This document shows, in pieces, positions 1 through 5,208 of a stretch of 5,208 bases of DNA. The first letter of the stretch is position 1, and every line of letters starts with the position of its first letter. The stretch lies in contig PFRL01000020.1 of the NCBI GenBank assembly GCA_002788555.1, positions 1 to 5,208 on the forward strand, read 5' to 3'. The notes beneath the pieces were generated by a model. It was not told the DNA's origin. It ran no database searches and worked only from the letters and a program-made list of their open reading frames with translations. The stretch is from Parcubacteria group bacterium CG_4_9_14_0_2_um_filter_35_11 (GTDB lineage Bacteria > Patescibacteriota > Minisyncoccia > Minisyncoccales > GCA-002788555). Position numbers and translations under genes: made by a program.

Positions 1-861
1 AATTTTTGGTTTAGTAATATCGCAAAGTAATTTTATCCCTCCCCTATTGTAAGCCCCCATCTCGCAAATGAAAATTTCGTGTTCCGGTTTTAAATCATTT
101 AAAATACATTGAGAAACTCCGACTTCTGAGTTTTGATGCTCTTTAGTTTTAAGGACATTAAATTTTTCAGCTAAAATCGTGGCTAAAAATTCCTTGGTTG
201 ATGTTTTTCCATAGCTTCCGGTAATTCCAATGACCAATAAGTTTTTTAATTGTTCTCTTTTTCTCTTGGCTTTTTCAATAATCCGATTTCTCAATAAAAC
301 TGTTATGGGCTGGAATAAAAGAACGATTGCTGAAACAATGGAAGGAGTTAGAATATCGAAGAGTAAAAGATAAAAAGTAGCAGGGATAAAGTTTATATAC
401 CCCCATTCGTCTCTAAAATATAAAGAAAGAGCCACGATAAACAAGACCTCTAAAACTAACGCCGTAGAGATTAAAAAAACAGTTTTTTTGGTCAGGACCG
501 GTTTTTTTAATTTCTTTTGAAAGAAATTAAACGAAGCATGAACTGCTTCAAAAATATATAAAATTAAAACTAAAAAAGGAATTCTAACAAAAAATTCAAA
601 AAAGAATAAAAAGAAATTTGTAGAAAAAATTGGCGGAGGGAGTATCTCGAATCCGAAAAGATAAAATCCATATAAGAGAATTATTGCCAAAAGAAGTTTA
701 AAAATTAATAGTTTATTACACAAAAGTTGTTTTCCTATCGTGGTTGAGAAATGAGCAAAAAACCTACCGATGTGATATTCTTTTAACTGCCAGAGATAAA
801 GCCAAAATAAAACGGCTTTAGTTTCTCTTGTTAACCAAAAAAGAGAAATTAAATAGAACAT
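1..861 (-). CDS. murF: MurF-like Mur ligase with N-terminal membrane domain (partial, C-terminus off window)
   Basis: I translated 287 codons from ATG at 861 down to base 1 with no stop; the C-terminal part lies outside the window. By family, MurF ligates D-Ala-D-Ala to UDP-MurNAc-tripeptide using ATP, a late cytoplasmic step of peptidoglycan precursor synthesis. The ATP-binding P-loop is at residues 212-222 (GITGSYGKTST). A MurF-type EMGA motif follows at 267-270, continuing YNRGGI, and an HQNSEVGV segment lies at 242-249. Ahead of the P-loop are strongly hydrophobic segments at about 1-25, 51-74, 83-106, 127-149 and 156-190, suggesting five or six membrane helices. A basic linker at 191-206 joins them to the ligase. 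Soluble MurF has its P-loop near residue 110 after a UDP-binding domain; no room for that domain is seen here. The start lies 7 nt past the hydrolase stop and has no Shine-Dalgarno sequence. The Mur ligase call is firm; MurF rather than another amide ligase is likely. Confidence 0.8.
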   Translation of the reverse strand, partial: MFYLISLFWLTRETKAVLFWLYLWQLKEYHIGRFFAHFSTTIGKQLLCNKLLIFKLLLAIILLYGFYLFGFEILPPPIFSTNFFLFFFEFFVRIPFLVLILYIFEAVHASFNFFQKKLKKPVLTKKTVFLISTALVLEVLFIVALSLYFRDEWGYINFIPATFYLLLFDILTPSIVSAIVLLFQPITVLLRNRIIEKAKRKREQLKNLLVIGITGSYGKTSTKEFLATILAEKFNVLKTKEHQNSEVGVSQCILNDLKPEHEIFICEMGAYNRGGIKLLCDITKPKI

Positions 862-868
862 ATAGGAA

Positions 869-1651
869 TTATTTACTTTTTAGAAAATTTAAAATAATTT
901 TAGATAATTCTTCCGGTGTCCTCCGATGGGGGCTATGGTCGGCTCCATCTATAATTTTAGTTTCTGAATTAGGAATAATTTTTTTCATACTAAAACCATC
1001 TTCCGAAGGTAGGGTTTTATCTTTCTTTCCCCAAATAATTAAGGTTGGCACTTTAATCCGAGAAAGAAATTTTGTTAAGTCTTCTTCTGATATTTTCTTA
1101 AAGGTTTCTTTCATTGTCCCCTTAGCTAAGTAATAATCTGAAGTACCAGCAATTTTGTAAACTATTTTCCTTGCCCAAGGATAAATTTTTTTTTCAAAAA
1201 GGGGGACAGAAAAAAATATATTTCCATATTTTTGAAGAAAGTGAGCAAGTTTTTGACGAAGACTATATCTTTTCTTTCTTATTACTGCGGCATCGCATAA
1301 AATCAAGGTTTTTATTTTTTCGGGAAAGAGAGCTGTAAATTTACCAGCCAATCCTCCGCCGAAAGAATGACCAATTAAGAAAAACCTATCCAAACTAACT
1401 TTTTTGGTGAAATTTAAAATCAAATTGATATAATCGTCTATCCCCCAAGCTTCCGGAGGGTTCTGACTTTTACCAAAGCCGGGTAAATCAGGACAGATTA
1501 CCTTATAATTATTTTGAGATAATATTTCTTGAACTTTAACCCAAGAATCAGATGAACCTCCCCAGCCATGTAAAACCAAAATAGCAGGGCCCGAACCTGC
1601 AATTTTGTAATTGACTCTCAAACCATCGATTAAAATGCTTACTTCATTCAT
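869..1651 (-). CDS. alpha/beta-hydrolase fold protein
   Basis: This 260-residue protein is the usual length for a single-domain alpha/beta hydrolase. The oxyanion-hole motif HGWGG is at residues 28-32. The nucleophile elbow GHSFGG at 94-99 gives Ser96. The probable acid is Asp211 in WGKKDKTLP, and the probable catalytic His is His239 in GADHSPH. A cap of mostly helical sequence lies at about 125-195. All three catalytic residues are present, so it should be an active serine hydrolase (esterase, lipase or C-C bond hydrolase type), but the substrate cannot be read from the sequence. No signal peptide is evident, so it is probably cytoplasmic. Its ATG overlaps the stop of the preceding nucleotidyltransferase gene as ATGA, and the MurF-like gene starts 7 nt after its stop, so the three are almost certainly co-transcribed. 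A role in envelope or lipid-linked metabolism is inferred from position only. Confidence 0.9.
   Translation of the reverse strand: MNEVSILIDGLRVNYKIAGSGPAILVLHGWGGSSDSWVKVQEILSQNNYKVICPDLPGFGKSQNPPEAWGIDDYINLILNFTKKVSLDRFFLIGHSFGGGLAGKFTALFPEKIKTLILCDAAVIRKKRYSLRQKLAHFLQKYGNIFFSVPLFEKKIYPWARKIVYKIAGTSDYYLAKGTMKETFKKISEEDLTKFLSRIKVPTLIIWGKKDKTLPSEDGFSMKKIIPNSETKIIDGADHSPHRRTPEELSKIILNFLKSK
1648..1651 (-). promoter_or_regulatory. ATGA stop/start overlap (translational coupling site)
   Basis: Read on the minus strand, these four bases are ATGA: the TGA ends the nucleotidyltransferase and the ATG begins the hydrolase. The 24 bases upstream contain no Shine-Dalgarno-like purine run. Re-initiation by ribosomes finishing the upstream gene is therefore the likely way the hydrolase is translated. 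This is inferred from the arrangement. Confidence 0.65.
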
Positions 1652-2055
1652 TTTGTTTTGCTTATAATTACTGAATGAAATCTTTCTGGTTTATAGGGTT
1701 TCATTCGATAAATTTTTATTTTCAAACCAATTTTTTCTAATTCTTTCGACAAATTCTCGGTAAAAACTTTCTGGTCATAACCCAAACAAATTACATCGGG
1801 ATTTATTTCCTTAATAATCCAATAGGGGTTATTTTTATGGCCCAATACTGCTTTATTTACTAACTTACATTTCCGAATTTCTCTTAACCTCTTTTTTTCG
1901 TTTTTAAGCGGCAGATTATTCTTTATTTTATTTACCGTCGCATCTCGAGCAACCACTACTACCAAATAATTACCGTGTTTTTTTGCCTGCCTGAATAAGT
2001 TAAGATGCCCTAAATGAAGACCATCAAAAGTTCCAAACACCAAAACTTTTCTCAT
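1648..2055 (-). CDS. RibL-like cytidylyl/adenylyltransferase (possible FAD synthetase)
   Basis: This 135-residue single-domain nucleotidyltransferase belongs to the HxGH superfamily. It opens with GTFDGLHLGH (residues 8-17), the phosphate-binding loop with the HLGH signature at 14-17. An ARD motif follows at 37-39, then a basic segment around 43-60, then GYDQ at 92-95. The ARD, the KAVLGHK-type segment (68-74) and GYDQ resemble archaeal FAD synthetase RibL more than bacterial TagD glycerol-3-phosphate cytidylyltransferase. By family the reaction is transfer of AMP or CMP from a nucleoside triphosphate to a phosphorylated acceptor such as FMN, releasing pyrophosphate. The C-terminal cysteine pair I recall from archaeal RibL is absent; the only cysteines are at 63 and 90. 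The gene starts 24 nt after serS ends, with no Shine-Dalgarno sequence, and its TGA stop overlaps the hydrolase start. The family is secure; the acceptor substrate is not. Confidence 0.87.
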   Translation of the reverse strand: MRKVLVFGTFDGLHLGHLNLFRQAKKHGNYLVVVVARDATVNKIKNNLPLKNEKKRLREIRKCKLVNKAVLGHKNNPYWIIKEINPDVICLGYDQKVFTENLSKELEKIGLKIKIYRMKPYKPERFHSVIISKTK

Positions 2056-2079
2056 GAATTACTTTAATTTAAGCAATAT

Positions 2080-3354
2080 CTACTTTTTTCTTTCGATTTT
2101 TTTCAGTCCTTTTAGATAAGGTTGCAACACCTGAGGAATCATCACGCTTCCATCTTTTTGCTGATAATTTTCCAAAATAGCGATTAAGATTCTTGGCGAG
2201 GCAATCATCGTATTATTTAAAGTAAAAACAAATTTTTTCTCCCCGTTTTTTGTTTTATATTTTATATTCAACCTCCTTGCCTGCCAATCGGTTAAAGAAG
2301 AATTAGAATGGGTCTCGCCATAACTCTGGCGTGAAGGCATCCATGTTTCAATATCTCGCATCTCATATTTTCCCGCTCCCATATCGCCGGTGCAAACCTG
2401 AACAACCCTATATGGCAGTTTTAATTCTTTTAAAATTTCTTTAGCGTTCTCCCCTATTTCATCAAACAATCTATGGCTTTCCTCTAAATCAGCCCTGCAT
2501 ATAACAATCTGCTCAATCTTCATAAATTCATGAAGGCGATATAAACCCTTTGTGTCTTTGCCATAACTGCCTACCTCAGAGCGATAACATTGAGAAAAAC
2601 CTGCCAATTTAATTGGTAGCCTTTTCTCATCTAAAACAGCATTAGTATAATATGCCAAGAGAGGAGGTTCAGATGTTCCAGCCAAGAAAAATTTTTCTTT
2701 TATTTCTTTTCCATCTACTAATCTACCTGGATTGGCGATTTGATATATCTCCTTTTTCCCTTCTGGAAAATGGCCGCTGCCGATTAAAGCAAATTCCCGC
2801 AAAATTGTCGGTGGAATCATCAGGGTAAAACTTTTTTTCCTTAATTCTTCCAAAGCATGCTGCATTAAAGCAAACTGTATTAGGACTGCTTCATTTTTAA
2901 GATAATAACCGCGAAATCCGCTTGTTTTCACTCCTTTTTCTATGTCAATTAAATCCAAATCCTTGCCTAATTGAATATGGTCTTTGATTGGAAAATTAAA
3001 TTTAGGAATTTTTCCACAGCGAGAAATCTCTCTATTTGCGCTTTCATCGGGCCCGATAGGCGTATCATCAGAATAAATATTGGGCACTAAAAGCATTAAT
3101 TCTTCATATCGGTCTTGTATTTTTTTAAGCTCTCTGTTTAATTTTTTAAATTCTTTTTTTATCTTTCCTGCTTTTACTTTATCTTTTTCCCCTAACTTTT
3201 TTTGCTCACTTTTAATTTTCTCAGTTTTTTGAATAAGCTCTCTTCTTTTATCATCCAATTCTAAAAGCTCATCAATATTTAAATCAACGCCTTTATTTTT
3301 TATGGCCTCTGTTATCGAATTTGAGTTTTCACGAATGAACTTGATGTCTAACAT
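2080..3354 (-). CDS. serS: seryl-tRNA synthetase (class II)
   Basis: This 424-residue protein is full length for the family. It charges tRNA-Ser (and tRNA-Sec where present) with serine in the cytoplasm, using ATP. The typical start MLDIKFIREN is followed by a lysine/glutamate-rich helical hairpin at about 28-90, the coiled-coil arm that grips the long variable arm of tRNA-Ser. The catalytic core carries the serine-site TSE motif at 227-229, motif 2 with CYRSE at 256-260 (Arg258, Glu260), ETHSNS at 347-352, and motif 3 from TLNNT at 378-382 to Arg388 and LEN. The TLNNT...PRIL form recalls the Thermus-type enzyme rather than the E. coli TLNGSGLAVGR form. The start at 3354 fits the conserved N-terminus but has no Shine-Dalgarno sequence. 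It lies downstream of lysS across a 124-bp A+T-rich spacer, ends in TAG, and is followed 24 nt later by the nucleotidyltransferase gene. Confidence 0.98.
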   Translation of the reverse strand: MLDIKFIRENSNSITEAIKNKGVDLNIDELLELDDKRRELIQKTEKIKSEQKKLGEKDKVKAGKIKKEFKKLNRELKKIQDRYEELMLLVPNIYSDDTPIGPDESANREISRCGKIPKFNFPIKDHIQLGKDLDLIDIEKGVKTSGFRGYYLKNEAVLIQFALMQHALEELRKKSFTLMIPPTILREFALIGSGHFPEGKKEIYQIANPGRLVDGKEIKEKFFLAGTSEPPLLAYYTNAVLDEKRLPIKLAGFSQCYRSEVGSYGKDTKGLYRLHEFMKIEQIVICRADLEESHRLFDEIGENAKEILKELKLPYRVVQVCTGDMGAGKYEMRDIETWMPSRQSYGETHSNSSLTDWQARRLNIKYKTKNGEKKFVFTLNNTMIASPRILIAILENYQQKDGSVMIPQVLQPYLKGLKKIERKK

Positions 3355-3359
3355 ACGTT

Positions 3360-3478
3360 AATTTTCAATTTCTAATTTTTAATTTTCAATAAATGTTCTA
3401 ATTTTCAATGTTTCAAACCGATTTGTAAGTTGTTTCATTGAAAATTCAATAAAAATTGTAAATTGATAATTGTAAATT
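3360..3478. repeat. A+T-rich intergenic repeat block with inverted repeat
   Basis: Nearly the whole spacer between lysS and serS is repetitive. AATTTTCAAT occurs three times on the + strand, at 3360-3369, 3381-3390 and 3400-3409, and once inverted at 3437-3446. The third copy and the inverted copy form a perfect 11-bp inverted repeat (AATTTTCAATG at 3400-3410, CATTGAAAATT at 3436-3446) around a 25-nt centre, which itself holds CAAA-CCGA-TTTG. Next to lysS, AATTGTAAATT is directly repeated at 3454-3464 and 3468-3478. No open reading frame or terminator-style GC-rich stem is seen. It could act as an mRNA hairpin, a weak attenuator, or one copy of a dispersed genomic repeat. The repeats themselves are plain in the sequence; any function is inference. 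Confidence 0.75.
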
Positions 3479-4942
3479 TTACTTGGGTCTCATGGTGGGA
3501 AAAAGTATAACCTCTCTTAAACTGTGTGAATTTGTCAGCAAAGCTACCAATCGGTCAATGCCCATTCCAAAGCCGGCAGCCGGCGGCATACCATATTCTA
3601 ATGCCTCTAAAAACTCTTCATCAGAGCGCTGGGCCTCTTCAAATCCCTGCTTAAATAGTTTTTCATGCTCTTTTAATCTCCTTCTTTGTTCTATAGAATC
3701 ATTCAGTTCTGAAAAAGCATTGACTATTTCCATTCCCCCTATTATCAACTGAAAATTAGCTAGTTTCTGAGGATTCTTGGCTAGTTGTTTAGCTAAAGGT
3801 TGAAACCCTAGGGGATGGTGAAGAACAAAAGTGGGTTGGATTATTTGAGGCCGGCAAATTTTTTTATAAATTTCATCTGCTATCACAGCTTTATCTGCTC
3901 CTTCTGGTATTTCTATTTCCAGCTCTTTCGCTTTTTTAAGCAGTGCGTTTCTATTTAAATCTTCATATTTTACTTGGACACCTTTTAAGAGAAGGTCTGA
4001 AAATTCAATCCTTTGCCAGGGAATTTTAAAATCAATAGTATCTCCCCCATAGCTAATTTTCACTTTCCCGAACACCCTCTTTAATATCGCTCTAAACACA
4101 TTCTCGTTTAATTTCATTAAATCTTTATAACTTGCATAAGCCCAGTAAAACTCTAGCATAGTAAAATCGGGGTTGTGGTATTTATCCACCCCTTCATTTC
4201 TAAAGCATTTTCCAATTTCATAAATTTTCTCAAAACCGCCAACCAAAAGTCGCTTTAAATAAAGTTCGGGAGATATTCTCAAATATAAGTCAAGGTTTAA
4301 AGCGTTTAAATGGGTTTTAAATGGCTTTGCTTTTGCTCCTCCGTATAACAATTGGAGAATTGGAGTTTCTACCTCTAAAAACCCTTCTTTTTCAAGAAAA
4401 TTTCTAATTTCTTTAATAATTTTTGAACGGGTTTCAAATCTTTCTTTAACTTCAGGATTAAAAATTAAGTCCAAATATCTTTTTCTATATCTTTCCTCAA
4501 TATCTTTCAAACCATGCCATTTCTCAGGCAAGGGAAGCAAAGATTTTGCTAACATTTTAAAATCAACAGCGGCAATTGTATTTTCATCTTTTTTAGTTTT
4601 AAATAATACGCCCCTTATCTCAATAAAATCTCCTATGTCAAAATTATCCAAAAAAAATTTATAACCCTTGAAACCTATTTTATCTTTAGTAAAAAGAGCC
4701 TGGATTTTCCCGGTACCATCTTCAAAATGTAAAAAAGTTAATCCTCCATGGGTTCTTATTGACCTAATTCTCCCTACCAAGACAACTTCTGTTTTATTTT
4801 TAACTAACGAGGGGAAATTTTTTAGGACCGAATTTATTGGATGAGTCCTTTTTGTCTCTTGTGGATAGGCAAGCAACCCAGCGGATTGAATTGCTTTCAA
4901 TTTTTTCTTCCGATTCTTTTTAATCTCTTGAATAGTGGACAT
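3479..4942 (-). CDS. lysS: lysyl-tRNA synthetase (class II)
   Basis: This 487-residue protein is complete and close to the usual 490-505 for class II LysRS. It attaches lysine to tRNA-Lys with ATP in the cytoplasm, normally as a homodimer. A basic N-terminal helix (1-20) leads into an OB-fold anticodon-binding domain at about 52-130. The catalytic domain includes motif 1 around 171-195 (ending VETPIL), GGAKAKPF at 201-208, motif 2 with CFRNEG at 246-251 (Arg248, Glu250) and HNPDFTMLE at 256-264, the lysine-site GGMEIVNAFSELND at 402-415, and motif 3 GFGMGIDR at 457-464 with Arg464. All key residues are present and there is no frameshift. The start MSTIQEIKKNR fits the family. There is no Shine-Dalgarno sequence; the ATG sits about 20 nt below a predicted transcription start. 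It follows greA, a pairing also seen in Firmicutes such as Clostridium, and precedes serS. Confidence 0.98.
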   Translation of the reverse strand: MSTIQEIKKNRKKKLKAIQSAGLLAYPQETKRTHPINSVLKNFPSLVKNKTEVVLVGRIRSIRTHGGLTFLHFEDGTGKIQALFTKDKIGFKGYKFFLDNFDIGDFIEIRGVLFKTKKDENTIAAVDFKMLAKSLLPLPEKWHGLKDIEERYRKRYLDLIFNPEVKERFETRSKIIKEIRNFLEKEGFLEVETPILQLLYGGAKAKPFKTHLNALNLDLYLRISPELYLKRLLVGGFEKIYEIGKCFRNEGVDKYHNPDFTMLEFYWAYASYKDLMKLNENVFRAILKRVFGKVKISYGGDTIDFKIPWQRIEFSDLLLKGVQVKYEDLNRNALLKKAKELEIEIPEGADKAVIADEIYKKICRPQIIQPTFVLHHPLGFQPLAKQLAKNPQKLANFQLIIGGMEIVNAFSELNDSIEQRRRLKEHEKLFKQGFEEAQRSDEEFLEALEYGMPPAAGFGMGIDRLVALLTNSHSLREVILFPTMRPK

Positions 4943-4969
4943 ATTATATCATGCAACGTATTATGCTTT

Positions 4970-4998
4970 ATTTTAACCAACTCTTAACTCAAAGTCAA
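4970..4998 (-). promoter_or_regulatory. sigma-70-type promoter for lysS
   Basis: On the minus strand a -35 box TTGACT (4998-4993, five of six consensus bases) is followed by exactly 17 bp and a -10 box TAAAAT (4975-4970, five of six). The predicted transcription start is near 4963, giving a leader of about 20 nt before the lysS ATG. The spacing and both boxes are good, and the location between greA and lysS is sensible. A+T-rich DNA yields chance matches, so this remains a prediction. It could drive the whole lysS to murF run. Confidence 0.6.
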
Positions 4999-5020
4999 AA
5001 AAGTCTTCTTTCCAAAACTT
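4997..5020 (-). terminator. possible weak intrinsic terminator of greA
   Basis: Seven bases after the greA stop, the minus strand can form a hairpin: AAGTTTT (5020-5014), loop GGAAAG (5013-5008), AAGACTT (5007-5001), with one G-U pair. It is followed by a run that gives six T in total (5002-4997). The stem is A+T-rich and weak, and the T-run is interrupted by GAC, so termination may be leaky. It abuts the lysS -35 box, an arrangement expected at a transcription unit boundary. Confidence 0.35.
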
Positions 5021-5027
5021 CTATAAA

Positions 5028-5208
5028 TTATTCTATTTTTAGAATTTTGTATTTAATCTTTCCCTGGGGCGTATTTACTTTTAGCACCGCTCCTTTAAAT
5101 TTATTCAAAAGACTTTTACCCAAAGGGGATTCAAAGGAAATTTTCTTTTTTACGGGATCAGCTTCTTCTTTTCCCAGAATCTTAAACTTTTCTACTTCAA
5201 CCAAGGGT
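5028..5208 (-). CDS. greA: transcription elongation factor GreA (C-terminal part only)
   Basis: Only the last 59 codons plus TAA are in the window; the N-terminal part, including the coiled coil that enters the RNA polymerase secondary channel, lies beyond base 5208. The visible part is the GreA/GreB C-terminal FKBP-like domain that docks on RNA polymerase. It shows EEADP at residues 14-18 of the fragment, ISFESPLGKSLL at 23-34, and a VNTPQGKIKYKILKIE tail at 44-59, all matching the GreA family pattern. GreA stimulates cleavage of backtracked transcripts so that stalled polymerase can resume. GreB is the alternative; GreA is more likely because it is the widespread form and often neighbours lysS. 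The fragment is cut by the window edge, with no sign of a broken gene. Confidence 0.88.
   Translation of the reverse strand, partial: PLVEVEKFKILGKEEADPVKKKISFESPLGKSLLNKFKGAVLKVNTPQGKIKYKILKIE

Noticed and set aside
828..1133. Plus-strand open frame of 101 codons
   Set aside because: It lies antisense to the hydrolase, which has a complete catalytic triad and family motifs; the plus-strand translation shows no recognisable domain.
3400..3446. Intrinsic terminator after lysS formed by the 11-bp inverted repeat
   Set aside because: The stem is almost entirely A-T, the loop is 25 nt and no T-run follows it on the minus strand, so it does not meet the usual pattern for a terminator.
3355..3478. 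A separate promoter for serS in the repeat block
   Set aside because: TTGAAA-like -35 boxes occur on the minus strand because of the ATTGAAAAT repeats, but none has a convincing -10 box at 16-18 bp; in such A+T-rich DNA these matches carry little weight.
3360..3478. CRISPR array
   Set aside because: The repeated units are only 10-11 bases, lie in both orientations and have spacers of about 10 bases; no cas gene is nearby.
3483..3752. Plus-strand open frame of 89 codons
   Set aside because: It is wholly antisense to the conserved C-terminal catalytic part of lysS (including motif 3), so it is a shadow frame.
4943..5027. T-box or lysine riboswitch ahead of lysS
   Set aside because: The gap is only 85 bases and the predicted leader about 20 nt, far too short for a T-box or lysine riboswitch, and no T-box core motif is seen.

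Overview
All six genes in this window read on the minus strand, so the order of transcription runs from high to low coordinates: greA (C-terminal end only), lysS, serS, a RibL-like nucleotidyltransferase, an alpha/beta hydrolase, and a membrane-fused MurF-type ligase that runs off the left edge. The DNA is clearly A+T-rich and densely packed. UGA is used as an ordinary stop, so the recoded UGA code of some Patescibacteria does not apply. The organism is probably a Patescibacteria (CPR) bacterium, perhaps Parcubacteria-like. This rests on the membrane-fused MurF, the archaeal-looking nucleotidyltransferase, the A+T-rich intergenic repeat block and the lack of visible Shine-Dalgarno sequences. 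The placement comes from pattern recognition, not from a search.

Right end (about 4943-5208): the last 59 residues of GreA, a weak hairpin with a T-run that may end greA, and a good sigma-70-type promoter (TTGACT, 17 bp, TAAAAT) pointing into lysS. Middle (2080-4942): complete class II lysyl- and seryl-tRNA synthetase genes, separated by about 120 bp of repetitive A+T-rich DNA with three direct copies of AATTTTCAAT and one inverted copy. Left (1-2055): a tight three-gene block with junctions of -4 and +7 nt. It encodes the nucleotidyltransferase, the hydrolase, and a MurF-like enzyme with about 190 residues of membrane helices ahead of its ATP-binding P-loop.

Functionally the window joins translation genes (two tRNA synthetases, next to a transcript elongation factor) to a cell-envelope and cofactor block. 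The promoter before lysS could drive the whole run from lysS to murF unless the repeat block between lysS and serS interrupts it. No RNA gene, CRISPR array, insertion sequence or mobile gene was seen, and no gene-free stretch exceeds about 125 bases. The most unusual item is the MurF architecture, in which the usual UDP-substrate-binding N-terminal domain appears to be replaced by a multi-helix membrane domain.
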